Source: Streptomyces sp. AC558_RSS880
Lineage (GTDB): Bacteria; Actinomycetota; Actinomycetes; Streptomycetales; Streptomycetaceae
Direction: 5' to 3'
Assembly (NCBI RefSeq): GCF_019049255.1
Contig: NZ_JAGMUJ010000161.1
Span: 425,640-489,639, forward strand
DNA length: 64,000 nt
Below, piece after piece: positions 16,496 to 24,554 of the stretch. Each line of letters starts with the position of its first letter. The first letter of the stretch is position 1. Position numbers and translations under genes: made by a program. The notes beneath the pieces were generated by a model. The model made no database searches, was not told the origin of the DNA, and saw only the letters and a list, made by a program, of their open reading frames with translations.

Positions 16496-16738
16496 TCACG
16501 CCTCTTCCGCGCCCGCCTCCGCCTCCGCCTCCGCCTCCGCGTGCAGGCTCATCGGGCCGTAGATCTCCGTCGTGTCCTCCAGCAGTCGCACCTGGTCGGC
16601 GCCGCCCTCCGCGAGGGCTTTCCAGTTCTCCCCGATCCAGGACTCGGCGTCCCCCTGTGTGGAGAACTCCTCCGGCGTCACCGCGGGCTCGACCTGCGTC
16701 CCGTCGGTCTTCTCGAACCGCCACGTCCATGCCGCCAT
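16496..16738 (-). CDS. Small conserved hypothetical protein
   Basis: The protein has 80 residues with a clear ATG start preceded by GGGAGG. The first 65 residues look folded (AAWTWRFEKTDGTQV ... AESWIGENWKALAEGGADQVRLLEDTTEIYGPM); the end is an alternating Ala-Glu tail encoded by short trinucleotide-pair repeats. The size and pattern match a small actinobacterial family without known function that I remember only as hypothetical proteins. Divergent from the MBL-CobU gene. Confidence 0.75.
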   Translation of the reverse strand: MAAWTWRFEKTDGTQVEPAVTPEEFSTQGDAESWIGENWKALAEGGADQVRLLEDTTEIYGPMSLHAEAEAEAEAGAEEA

Positions 16739-16753
16739 GTACGCCTCCCAAGA

Positions 16754-16765
16754 GTGTGATCACAC
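16754..16765. promoter_or_regulatory. Perfect palindrome GTGTGATCACAC in a divergent promoter
   Basis: This 12-bp perfect palindrome lies 15 bases upstream of the 80-residue gene's ATG and 57 bases before the MBL-CobU start. It has the look of a regulator binding site. I cannot name the regulator. Confidence 0.4.
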
Positions 16766-16822
16766 CGGGCCCAAAGCCTAGTCGGACGGGCAGCCACCGT
16801 GGGGACAGGTGAAAATCGGGGC

Positions 16823-18022
16823 GTGGAACTGACTCTGCTCGGCACCGGTGCCCCGGCGGGACTGCCCCGCCCCGACTGTCCCTGCGCCGCGTGCGCGTCC
16901 GCGCTCGGCGCGGACGCGCGGGCGGCCACCTCGCTGCTCGTGGACGGGGCACTGCTGCTCGACCTCACGCCGGGCACCGCGCTCGCGGCCGCCCGCGCGG
17001 GCCGTTCGCTGGGCGGTGTGCGCCAGGTGCTGCTGTCGCACCCGCACGACGGCCCCGCTCTCGAGGTGCCGGCCGGGCTGCCGCAGCCGGGACGGGTGCC
17101 CGACGGGCGGGAGTTGGCGCTGCTGACGGGGCATCGGGTGCGGGCGGTGGCGCTGGACGCGCCCGGCACCGGGTACGCGGTGACCGGTCCGGACGGGCAG
17201 CGGCTGCTGTACCTGCCGCCGGGCGGGGCGCCGGCCGGTCTCGAGGAGCCGGCCGAGCCGTACGCCATGGTGCTGCTGGACGTCGTGGGGCGGCCGGACG
17301 CGCTGGCGAGGCTGCGGGAGGCGGGGGCGGTGGGCCCGGCCACGGACGTCGTCGCCGTCCACCTGGACCACGACGTGCCGCCGGGCGCCGAGTCGCGGCG
17401 GCGGCTCGCGGCGGCCGGGGCGCGCGCCGTGCCGGACGGGACCGCGCTGGAGGTGGGCGCCTACGAGGACGTGCCCGACGTCCCGCGGCGGACGCTGGTG
17501 CTGGGCGGGGCGCGTTCGGGCAAGTCGGTGGAGGCCGAGCGGCGGCTGGAGTCGTTCCCGGAGGTGCTGTACGTGGCGACCGGCGGGACGCGGGGCGGGG
17601 ACACCGAGTGGACGGCGCGGGTGACGGCGCACCAGGAGCGGCGGCCGGGGTCGTGGCGGACCGTCGAGACGTGCGATCTGGTGCCGCTGCTGAAGGACGA
17701 CGGGCCGCCGCTGCTGGTCGACTGTCTGTCGTTGTGGCTGACGGACGCGATGGACGCCGTGGGGGCGTGGGACGACGCGGAGTGGGCGGACGGCGGGGAA
17801 CGGGCGCTGCGGGACCGGACGGGAGAGCTGACGGACGCGGTGCGCGGGACACGGCGGACGGTGGTCGCCGTGTCCAACGAGGTCGGCTCGGGCATCGTGC
17901 CCGCGACCGCGTCCGGCCGCCGGTACCGGGACGAACTCGGGCGGCTGAACGCGGCGTTCGCGCGGGAGTGCGAGCAGGTGCTGCTGGTGGTGGCGGGACA
18001 GGCGGTCGTCCTGCGGGGATGA
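16823..18022 (+). CDS. cobU: Metallo-beta-lactamase-like domain fused to adenosylcobinamide kinase/guanylyltransferase (CobU)
   Basis: The protein has 399 residues. Residues 228-399 are CobU: Walker A GGARSGKS at 228, and CLSLWLTDAM, AVSNEVGSGIVPATASGRRYRDELGRLN near the C-terminus. CobU phosphorylates adenosylcobinamide and transfers GMP to it before the CobS step. Residues 1-220 resemble a degenerate metallo-beta-lactamase fold (VELTLLGTGAPAGLPRPDC at the start, QVLLSHPHDGPALEV and VVAVHLDHDVPPGAES later); the HxHxDH motif is reduced. The role of this part is unknown. The GTG at 16823 gives the expected first strand of the fold. cobT and cobS follow within 5 kb. Confidence 0.9.
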   Translation: MELTLLGTGAPAGLPRPDCPCAACASALGADARAATSLLVDGALLLDLTPGTALAAARAGRSLGGVRQVLLSHPHDGPALEVPAGLPQPGRVPDGRELALLTGHRVRAVALDAPGTGYAVTGPDGQRLLYLPPGGAPAGLEEPAEPYAMVLLDVVGRPDALARLREAGAVGPATDVVAVHLDHDVPPGAESRRRLAAAGARAVPDGTALEVGAYEDVPDVPRRTLVLGGARSGKSVEAERRLESFPEVLYVATGGTRGGDTEWTARVTAHQERRPGSWRTVETCDLVPLLKDDGPPLLVDCLSLWLTDAMDAVGAWDDAEWADGGERALRDRTGELTDAVRGTRRTVVAVSNEVGSGIVPATASGRRYRDELGRLNAAFARECEQVLLVVAGQAVVLRG

Positions 18023-18037
18023 GACCCCGGGGCGGCC

Positions 18038-19087
18038 CTACGGTCTCGGCTTGCGCGCGATGATCCGGTAGGCGTTGGCGAACGGGGTGTGGCGCACCAC
18101 GGGCGCCAGGGCCAGGTCCGCCACCGCCGCCGCGACCACCAGCGGGGTGCCCGCGCGGAGCAGCACCGTGCGCAGGTGCCGCTGGAACGGGGTCGGCGGG
18201 GCGGCACGCCAGGGGGTGTCCGGGGCGGGCAGCGCGTGGGAGAGGGCGAGGGCGGTCAGGCCGGCCAGGTCGTGCGGTACGTGCCCGGCGCGGTGCCCGG
18301 CGGTGACGATGGCGCAGCCGCGCCCCTCGAGCTCCGCGCGGAGGTTGCGCAGGGGCAGCAGGTGCAGCCGGCGGGGCTGGTCGTAGGGCAGCCACCAGCG
18401 GCCGAACAGGGCGGCGAAGGCGCAGCGCGGGTCCAGTGTCTCGATGAGCAGATGGCCGCCGGGGCGCAGGGCGTCGAGGGCCGCGTGGAGTTCCGCGCGG
18501 GGGTCGGTGGTGTGTTCCAGGTGGTGCAGCAGGCTGACGACGTCGTAGCGGCCGGCCAGCCGGGCCATGACCTGCGGGTCGGTCAGCGACCCGATGTGGG
18601 CCTCCTCGACGCGGCCGAGGCCGCGGGCCCTCTCGACGCGCGCGGTGGGGTCGGTGCCGTCGAAGGCGGTGTACGGGAAGAACTCCCGTGCGGTCAGCGG
18701 GAAGCGGGCGAGTCCGGTGCCGACGTCCAGCCAGCTCTCCGGTTCGCCGAAGGGGAGCATCGCGCGGGCCGCGCCCCGGCGGCGGTGCCGGACGGCGGGC
18801 AGCGCGAGGACGCGTTCGGTGGCGGGGTCGCGGGGGGCGTCGCGCACGGCCCGCCGGTAGGAGGCGAGGCCCTCGGCGGTGAGGCGGGGGTTCTGGAAGG
18901 TGTGGCCGCAGTCCCGGCACTCGTCGACGGTGAACAGGCCCGGCCGGTGCCGGCGCAGATCGCCCGTTCTCAGCCGGTTGCGCAACCGCGCGGAACCGCA
19001 CCAGGGGCAGTCCGCGCGGCGCGGCTCGTGCACCCGGACGGAGCCGTGGGGGGCGGGGACCGCACGGGCTGGGTCGGTTGCGGACAT
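18038..19087 (-). CDS. Class I methyltransferase with N-terminal zinc-ribbon-like motif
   Basis: The protein has 349 residues. An N-terminal CPWC...CRDC set (about residues 26-65) would bind zinc. The methyltransferase core has SWLDVGTGLARFPL as motif I, then FDGTDPTARVERARG and RYDVVSLLHHLEHTTDPRAELHAALDALRPGGHLLIET, as in Methyltransf_23 proteins. The C-terminus is hydrophobic. The arrangement is common in proteins that methylate cell-surface lipids or sugars, but the substrate cannot be read from sequence. The ATG at 19087 follows GGGAG. It converges on cobU with only 15 bp between stops. Confidence 0.83.
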   Translation of the reverse strand: MSATDPARAVPAPHGSVRVHEPRRADCPWCGSARLRNRLRTGDLRRHRPGLFTVDECRDCGHTFQNPRLTAEGLASYRRAVRDAPRDPATERVLALPAVRHRRRGAARAMLPFGEPESWLDVGTGLARFPLTAREFFPYTAFDGTDPTARVERARGLGRVEEAHIGSLTDPQVMARLAGRYDVVSLLHHLEHTTDPRAELHAALDALRPGGHLLIETLDPRCAFAALFGRWWLPYDQPRRLHLLPLRNLRAELEGRGCAIVTAGHRAGHVPHDLAGLTALALSHALPAPDTPWRAAPPTPFQRHLRTVLLRAGTPLVVAAAVADLALAPVVRHTPFANAYRIIARKPRP

Positions 19088-19307
19088 GGGCGGCTCCCGG
19101 CGTGAGGGCGTACGGCACTCGGGTGGGGCGACGTACGGGACAGGTGGGACGGACGGGTGGATGTCCGGTGATCCACGGCAAAACGTTACGGACGGGAGGG
19201 CGTCACAGGGTGGAACGGCGCCGGGGCGGCGTGGTGGGGGTGAGGCTCCGCACGCCCGGCTGACCGGTGCGCCGTCGTGTTCGACCGGGGCCGGTACTGT
19301 TCGGCGA

Positions 19308-20384
19308 ATGAGCTCGCTTAATCTCGACGACTTCACCGATCTGATCGAGCGTCCGGACGGCGGGGTGCGCCGTGACGCGGAGGCGCGCCGGGAGCGCCAG
19401 ATCGTGCCGCCCGGATCGCTGGGCCGCCTGGACGACCTGGGTGAGTGGCTGGCGGCGGCGCAGTCCGCGGTGCCGGTGCGACCGATCGAACGGCCGCGGG
19501 TCGTGCTGTTCGCCGGCGATCACGGGATCGCCGAACTGGGTGTCTCCGCGCGGGGTGCGGGCAGTGCCGTGGAGTTGGTGCGGGACGTCCTGGAGGGCGG
19601 CCGTCCGGTGTCCGTGCTCGCCCGGCGGCAGGGGGTGCCGGTGCGGGTGGTCGACATGTCCCTGGACTGCGATCCGGAAGCGCTGCCCGAGGACGTCGTA
19701 CGGCACCGGGTGCGGCGGGGCAGCGGGCGCATCGACATCGAGGACGCGCTGACCCTTCAGGAGGCGGAGGAGGCGTTCCGCGCGGGGGCGGCCGTGGCCG
19801 ACGAGGAGGCCGACTCCGGTACGGATCTGGTGGTGCTCGGCGATGTGAGCGTGGGCGGGACCACGGCGGCGGGCGTGCTGGTGGCCGCGCTGTGCGGGAC
19901 GGACGCGTCGGTGGTGACCGGGCGCGGGGGGCTGGCGATCGACGACCTGGCGTGGATGCGCAAGTGTGCGGCGATCCGTGACGCGTTGCGGCGGGCGCGG
20001 CCGGTCCTGGGTGATCAGCTGCGGTTGCTGGCGACGGTCGGCGGGGCGGACCTCACCGCGATGACGGGGTTCCTGTTGCAGGCGGCGGTGCGGAAGGTGC
20101 CGGTGGTGCTGGACGGGGTGGTGACGGCGGCGTGTGCGCTGGTGGCGCAGCGGGTGGCGTTCCGGGCACCGGACTGGTGGGTGGCGGCGCACGACAGCGG
20201 GGAGCCGGGGCAGGCGAAGGCGCTGGACCGGATGGCGCTGGACCCCGTGCTGTCGCACGGTGTCAGGGTCGGGGAGGGGATGGGCGGTCTGCTGGCACTG
20301 CCCCTCGTCCAGGCGGCGGCGGCTCTGGCGGCGGAGCTGCCGGAAGAACCGGCGAAGCCGGAGGCTCCGGCTTCGCCGGAGTGA
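19308..20384 (+). CDS. cobT: Nicotinate-nucleotide--dimethylbenzimidazole phosphoribosyltransferase
   Basis: CobT makes alpha-ribazole phosphate from dimethylbenzimidazole and nicotinate mononucleotide, the lower-ligand branch of cobalamin synthesis. The protein has 358 residues. Family signatures are PPGSLGRLDDLGEWLA, VVLFAGDHGIAELGVSA, LVVLGDVSVGGTTAAG and GVRVGEGMGGLLALPLVQAA, the last holding the catalytic Glu. The ATG at 19308 lies eight bases after TACTGT (19294-19299), so a leaderless transcript is possible. The C-terminal tail is Pro/Ala/Glu-rich. The neighbours cobU and cobS act in the same pathway. Confidence 0.95.
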   Translation: MSSLNLDDFTDLIERPDGGVRRDAEARRERQIVPPGSLGRLDDLGEWLAAAQSAVPVRPIERPRVVLFAGDHGIAELGVSARGAGSAVELVRDVLEGGRPVSVLARRQGVPVRVVDMSLDCDPEALPEDVVRHRVRRGSGRIDIEDALTLQEAEEAFRAGAAVADEEADSGTDLVVLGDVSVGGTTAAGVLVAALCGTDASVVTGRGGLAIDDLAWMRKCAAIRDALRRARPVLGDQLRLLATVGGADLTAMTGFLLQAAVRKVPVVLDGVVTAACALVAQRVAFRAPDWWVAAHDSGEPGQAKALDRMALDPVLSHGVRVGEGMGGLLALPLVQAAAALAAELPEEPAKPEAPASPE

Positions 20385-20571
20385 CAAGGGGAGCGGGTGC
20401 CCGCGCTGTTTCCTCGCCCCGCCGCCCCTTCCCGTCCCGTCCTCAAGGGGTGCTGCCCCTTTGACTCCGGACGCGCGGGTGGGTGGGTGGTTGCTCGCGC
20501 AGTTCCCCGCGCCCCTTCAGCGCGTTGCCCCCAGGGACGGGAAAGGGCTGCGGGGGCGAAGAAACTTCGGG
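20385..20571. repeat. Intergenic gap with dispersed repeat, copy B
   Basis: The 187-bp gap between cobT and the membrane protein gene contains the 20-base core GCGCAGTTCCCCGCGCCCCT at 20497-20516. The flanking CGCCCCGCCGCCCCTTCCCG... sequence recurs near 36500, so the shared unit is longer than the core, roughly 100 bp. Confidence 0.75.
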
Positions 20572-21333
20572 TCAGCCCCGTTCCAGGGGACGCGGCGGGG
20601 GGTCCGGTGTGCCGCCGAGCCAGTTCTCGAAGGCCCGGCGCGGGCCGGACCAGCGGCGGTCGTGGCGGTAGGCACGCAGAATCGCCCGGGCCCGCGCGCG
20701 AGGACGGCGGCGATAGAAACGCCGGGCCCACGGCGACTCCGGACGCGCCAGCCGCAGCGAGCCGATCAGGGCGACGGCCGGAACGATCACGCCGAAGACG
20801 GCGAGGCGCGCCTTGCCCTTGCTCAGGGCGATCAGCGCGAACAGGAAGTTCACCCCCACGCTCGCGGCGGCGCCCGCGCGGTTCTGGAGCTCCTCCTGGG
20901 ACAGGTCGTTGACGCCGAACGGCGCGAACCCCGCCAGCAGCAGGCCGACCAGCGCGGCGGTGAGCACGACCGCCTCGACGCTCTTGCGGCCGGCCTCGGT
21001 CCAGTACACGTCGTCGAGGTGCAGGACGAGCGCGAACTCGTCCAGGACCAGCCCCGCGCCGATGCCGAAGAGCACTGCGGCGAAGACGGAACCCACCCCC
21101 TCCCCGCCGCTCGCCACCGAGCCGAAGCCGCCGACGACCGTGAGGACGACACCGGGCACGACGTGGTGGATGTGCAGTTCGCCCGCCGTGACGTTGCCGA
21201 AGGGCCCCTTGCCGGCCCGGATCAGACGGGTGACGGCCCGGGTGATCACGAAGGTGAGGACGAAGGCGGCGAGCGCGAGGAGCAGCGGAAGCTTGCCCGG
21301 CTCGATGATGTTCCGATCCAGCCAATGTCCCAT
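20572..21333 (-). CDS. Integral membrane protein of unknown function
   Basis: The protein has 253 residues with about six membrane segments, starting with KLPLLLALAAFVLTFVITRAV. Histidines and acidic residues are clustered in GELHIHHVVPGVVL and LVLDEFALVLHLDDVYW, which could bind a metal or be catalytic. A long Arg-rich tail follows the last segment and should be cytoplasmic. I do not recognise the family. It diverges from cobS across 60 bp; any link to cobalamin is only positional. Confidence 0.8.
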   Translation of the reverse strand: MGHWLDRNIIEPGKLPLLLALAAFVLTFVITRAVTRLIRAGKGPFGNVTAGELHIHHVVPGVVLTVVGGFGSVASGGEGVGSVFAAVLFGIGAGLVLDEFALVLHLDDVYWTEAGRKSVEAVVLTAALVGLLLAGFAPFGVNDLSQEELQNRAGAAASVGVNFLFALIALSKGKARLAVFGVIVPAVALIGSLRLARPESPWARRFYRRRPRARARAILRAYRHDRRWSGPRRAFENWLGGTPDPPPRPLERG

Positions 21334-21393
21334 ATGCGCACTTTAATCATGGTGGCCGCGGACGCCCCGGTGACCGCCGGGTAATCTGCGCCG

Positions 21394-22212
21394 GTGCCCG
21401 CACCCTCCCCCGAGCCTCCCGAATCCCCCGAGGCCCCCGCCTCCCCCGCCGACGGCCTCCGCTTCGCCTTCGGCACCCTCACCGTGTTCCCGGTCCGGGT
21501 CACCCGCTGGGACCGGCCGGCCGCGCGCGCGGGCATGCTCTTCGCCCCGGCGGCCGGGCTGGCGGTCGGCGTTCTCGCCGCCGCCGCGGGGCTCCTCCTG
21601 CTGTTCCTCGGCGCGGGCGCGCTGCTCGCCGCCGTCGCCACCGTCGCCGTACCGGCCGCCCTGACCCGGGGCCTGCACCTCGACGGGCTCGCCGACACCG
21701 CCGACGGGCTCGGCAGCGCCAAGCCCGCCGAGGACGCGCTGCGGATCATGAAGCAGTCGGACATCGGCCCGTTCGGTGTGCTCACGCTCGTCCTGGTCCT
21801 GCTGGCCCAGGTGGCCGCGCTGGCACAGGCGTACGGCCACGACGGGACGCGGGGCGCGTTCGCCGCCGTCGTCTCGGCGGTCGTGGCGCGGCTGGCGCTC
21901 ACCCTGGCCGCCCGCACCGGCGTGCCGCCCGCCCGGCCGGAGGGCCTGGGCGCGGCGGTCGCGGGGGTGGTGCCGGTGCCGGGCGCGGTGGGTGCCGCGC
22001 TCGCGGTCACCGGGCTCGCGGTGGCCGGGGGCGCGTTCCTGGGGGCGTACGACGTCCTGCGTGCCGTGCTCGCGGTGGTCCTGGCCGTCGCCGTGGCCGA
22101 AGTGCTGCTGCGGCGCTGTGTCCGCCGTTTCGGCGGGGTCACGGGCGATGTGTTCGGCGGCCTCGCGGAGACGGCGGCGACGACCGCGCTCGTCGTGTCC
22201 TCACTGGGCTGA
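21394..22212 (+). CDS. cobS: Adenosylcobinamide-GDP ribazoletransferase (cobalamin synthase)
   Basis: CobS joins adenosylcobinamide-GDP to alpha-ribazole phosphate at the membrane, the last assembly step of cobalamin. The protein has 272 residues with six or more membrane segments. Family marks are FGTLTVFPV, the acidic loop RGLHLDGLADTADGLGS, MKQSDIGPFGV and FGGVTGDVFGGLAE. The GTG at 21394 is six bases after a perfect-looking TAATCT -10 hexamer (21382-21387), so the transcript is probably leaderless. The N-terminus is Pro/Glu-rich. Confidence 0.95.
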   Translation: MPAPSPEPPESPEAPASPADGLRFAFGTLTVFPVRVTRWDRPAARAGMLFAPAAGLAVGVLAAAAGLLLLFLGAGALLAAVATVAVPAALTRGLHLDGLADTADGLGSAKPAEDALRIMKQSDIGPFGVLTLVLVLLAQVAALAQAYGHDGTRGAFAAVVSAVVARLALTLAARTGVPPARPEGLGAAVAGVVPVPGAVGAALAVTGLAVAGGAFLGAYDVLRAVLAVVLAVAVAEVLLRRCVRRFGGVTGDVFGGLAETAATTALVVSSLG

Positions 22213-22233
22213 GACCGCCCCGCAGCCGGCTCG

Positions 22234-22575
22234 TCACCGCCGGGTGAGGATCGTGGCGGTCGCCGTGCCCGCGCCGCCCGCCACCGCCATGACCGTCAGG
22301 GCGACGCAGCGCGCCCTCAGCAGCCGGTAGCGGGCCTCGTACTCGGTGCGCAGCTCGGCCGCCCGGTCGCAGATCCGCACCAGCGTGGCCCGGGAGGCGG
22401 CGATCCGGTCGGCCCGGTACACCCGTTCCACCTCCTCGCGCTGCGCGGTCGTCAGCCACGGCAGTTCGCCGGCGAACCGGACGGCCTGCCGCCGGGCCTC
22501 CTCGACCTCGGCGGCCCACAGGAGGTGGCCCTCGAGCCGGGCCAGGCCGTGGGCGCTGTCCTGACGGGGGTTCAC
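22234..22575 (-). CDS. Small hypothetical protein with C-terminal membrane segment
   Basis: With the GTG at 22575, preceded by GGAGGA, the protein has 113 residues: a charged helical body (ARLEGHLLWAAEVEEARRQAVRFAGELPWLTTAQREEVERVYRADR) and one membrane segment near the C-terminus (VALTVMAVAGGAGTATATIL). A longer version starting with GTG at 22620 would overlap the end of the oxidase gene. Either way it sits directly downstream of ctaD2 on the same strand and is probably co-transcribed with it. Function unknown. Confidence 0.65.
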   Translation of the reverse strand: MNPRQDSAHGLARLEGHLLWAAEVEEARRQAVRFAGELPWLTTAQREEVERVYRADRIAASRATLVRICDRAAELRTEYEARYRLLRARCVALTVMAVAGGAGTATATILTRR

Positions 22576-22603
22576 ACGCTCCTCCACGTTCCGCGCCCCG
22601 GTC

Positions 22604-24331
22604 TCATCGCTGCTTGTCACCGGGGGCCACGGTCACGGAGGCCCCGGGATGGTTCTCGATGTCGTCCAGTGCGGCGATGTCCGGGTGGTGCAGGTCGAAC
22701 GCGGGGGACTCGCTGCGGACCTTCGGCAGGGTGGTGAAGTTGTGGCGCGGGGGCGGGCAGGAGGTCGCCCACTCCAGGGAGCGGCCGTAGCCCCACGGGT
22801 CGTCGACGCCGACCGGCACGCCGTACTTGGCCGTCCTCCAGACGTTGTAGAAGAACGGCAGCATCGACGCGCCGAGCAGGAACGAGGCGATCGTGGAGAC
22901 CGTGTTCAGCGCGGTGAAGCCGTCCGCGGCCAGGTAGTCCACGTAACGGCGCGGCATGCCCTCGGCACCCAGCCAGTGCTGGATGAGGAACGTGCCGTGG
23001 AAGCCGACGAAGAGCGTCCAGAAGGTGATCTTGCCCAGGCGCTCGTCGAGCAGCTTGCCGGTGAACTTCGGCCACCAGAAGTGGAAGCCGGCGAACATCG
23101 CGAACACCACGGTGCCGAACACCACGTAGTGGAAGTGCGCCACCACGAAGTACGAGTCCGTGACGTGGAAGTCCAGCGGGGGCGAGGCCAGCAGGACGCC
23201 GGTCAGACCACCGAAGAGGAAGGTGACCAGGAAGCCCAGCGCCCACAGCATCGGGGTCTCGAAGGAGAGACTGCCCTTCCACATGGTGCCGATCCAGTTG
23301 AAGAACTTCACACCGGTCGGCACCGCGATCAGGAACGTCATGAAGGAGAAGAACGGCAACAACACCGCACCGGTGGGGAACATGTGGTGCGCCCACACCG
23401 TCACCGACAGGCCCGCGATCGCGATGGTCGCGCCGACCAGGCCCATGTAGCCGAAGATCGGCGTGCGGGAGAAGACCGGGATGATCTCGGTGATGATGCC
23501 GAAGAACGGCAGCGCGATGATGTACACCTCGGGATGGCCGAAGAACCAGAACAGGTGCTGCCACAGCAGCGGCCCGCCGTTGGCCGCGTCGAAGATGTGC
23601 GCGCCGAACTTGCGGTCCGCCTCCAGGGCGAACAGCGCCGCGGCGAGGACGGGGAAGGCGAGCAGGACCAGCACACCGGTCAGCAGCACGTTCCAGGTGA
23701 AGATCGGCATGCGGAACATCGTCATGCCGGGCGCGCGCATGCAGATGATCGTGGTGATGAAGTTGACCGAGCCGAGGATGGTGCCGAAGCCGGAGAACGC
23801 CAGGCCCATGATCCACAGGTCGGCGCCGATGTTCGACGAATAGTGCGAGGTCGACAGCGGGGTGTAGGCGAACCAGCCGAAGTCGGCCGCCCCGTTGGGG
23901 GTGAGGAAACCGCCGACCGCGATCAGCGAGCCGAACAGGTACAGCCAGTAGGCGAACATGTTCAGCCGCGGGAAGGCGACGTCGGGCGCGCCGATCTGCA
24001 GCGGCATGATCCAGTTGGCGAAACCGGCGAACAGCGGCGTCGCGAACATCAGCAGCATGATCGCGCCGTGCATCGTGAACGACTGGTTGTACTGCTCGTT
24101 CGAGAGGACCTGCAGACCCGGCCGGGCCAGCTCGGCGCGCATCGCCAGCGCCAGGATCCCGCCCAGTACGAAGAAACCGAACGACGTCGTCAGGTACAGC
24201 GTGCCGATCGTCTTGTGGTCCGTGGTCGTCAGCCACTTGACGACGACGTAGCCACGCCTCTGGCGCCGCACCGGCAGCTCGTCCTCGTAGGTCTCCTTGT
24301 CGAATGAGCCCACCGTGCTCTTGTCCGCCAC
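22604..24331 (-). CDS. ctaD: Cytochrome c oxidase subunit I, second copy
   Basis: The protein has 575 residues and all haem-copper residues: the low-spin haem His in TMHGAIMLL, the CuB ligands in FGHPEVYIIALP and WAHHMFPTG, the haem a/a3 ligands in VVAHFHYVVFGT, and the K-pathway lysine in VPTGVKFFNWIGT. Twelve membrane segments fit. GTG at 24331 follows AGGAGG at nine bases and gives VADKSTVGSF. The copy at the window edge (ctaC-ctaD) has the same YEDELPVRRQ motif, so this is a paralogue. No ctaC, ctaE or ctaF accompanies it; it would have to use subunits encoded elsewhere. Confidence 0.95.
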   Translation of the reverse strand: MADKSTVGSFDKETYEDELPVRRQRRGYVVVKWLTTTDHKTIGTLYLTTSFGFFVLGGILALAMRAELARPGLQVLSNEQYNQSFTMHGAIMLLMFATPLFAGFANWIMPLQIGAPDVAFPRLNMFAYWLYLFGSLIAVGGFLTPNGAADFGWFAYTPLSTSHYSSNIGADLWIMGLAFSGFGTILGSVNFITTIICMRAPGMTMFRMPIFTWNVLLTGVLVLLAFPVLAAALFALEADRKFGAHIFDAANGGPLLWQHLFWFFGHPEVYIIALPFFGIITEIIPVFSRTPIFGYMGLVGATIAIAGLSVTVWAHHMFPTGAVLLPFFSFMTFLIAVPTGVKFFNWIGTMWKGSLSFETPMLWALGFLVTFLFGGLTGVLLASPPLDFHVTDSYFVVAHFHYVVFGTVVFAMFAGFHFWWPKFTGKLLDERLGKITFWTLFVGFHGTFLIQHWLGAEGMPRRYVDYLAADGFTALNTVSTIASFLLGASMLPFFYNVWRTAKYGVPVGVDDPWGYGRSLEWATSCPPPRHNFTTLPKVRSESPAFDLHHPDIAALDDIENHPGASVTVAPGDKQR

Positions 24332-24554
24332 TGTCCAAGTCCTCCTATGGGCCCGGGGAGAGTTCCGAAGGCAGCATGACGGGACGATTCCCCGCCGTGC
24401 CCGAAACAGGACGTTGTGGCGCACTTTCCACTCGGCAATCGGGTGACGCCGGGTTTTCCGCCCCGTAGGTCGCGGAGCGGTGCCGGCGACGGGCGCGGTG
24501 GCCGCCGCTCCCTCGCCGGCCGGGTGGCGGGCACGTCGGTGACGGGACCGGGCC

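Noticed and set aside
16500..16545. Trinucleotide-pair repeat (CTC/CGC-type)
   Set aside because: It encodes the Ala-Glu tail of the 80-residue protein; no sign of an independent repeat element.
19088..19307. Possible cobalamin riboswitch before cobT
   Set aside because: No B12-box-like core or plausible fold is seen, and the start codon sits next to a -10 hexamer, leaving no leader.
22649..24307. Long plus-strand frame opposite the second ctaD
   Set aside because: Product is a run of Arg/Glu/His/Asp with no domain; the minus strand encodes a complete oxidase subunit.
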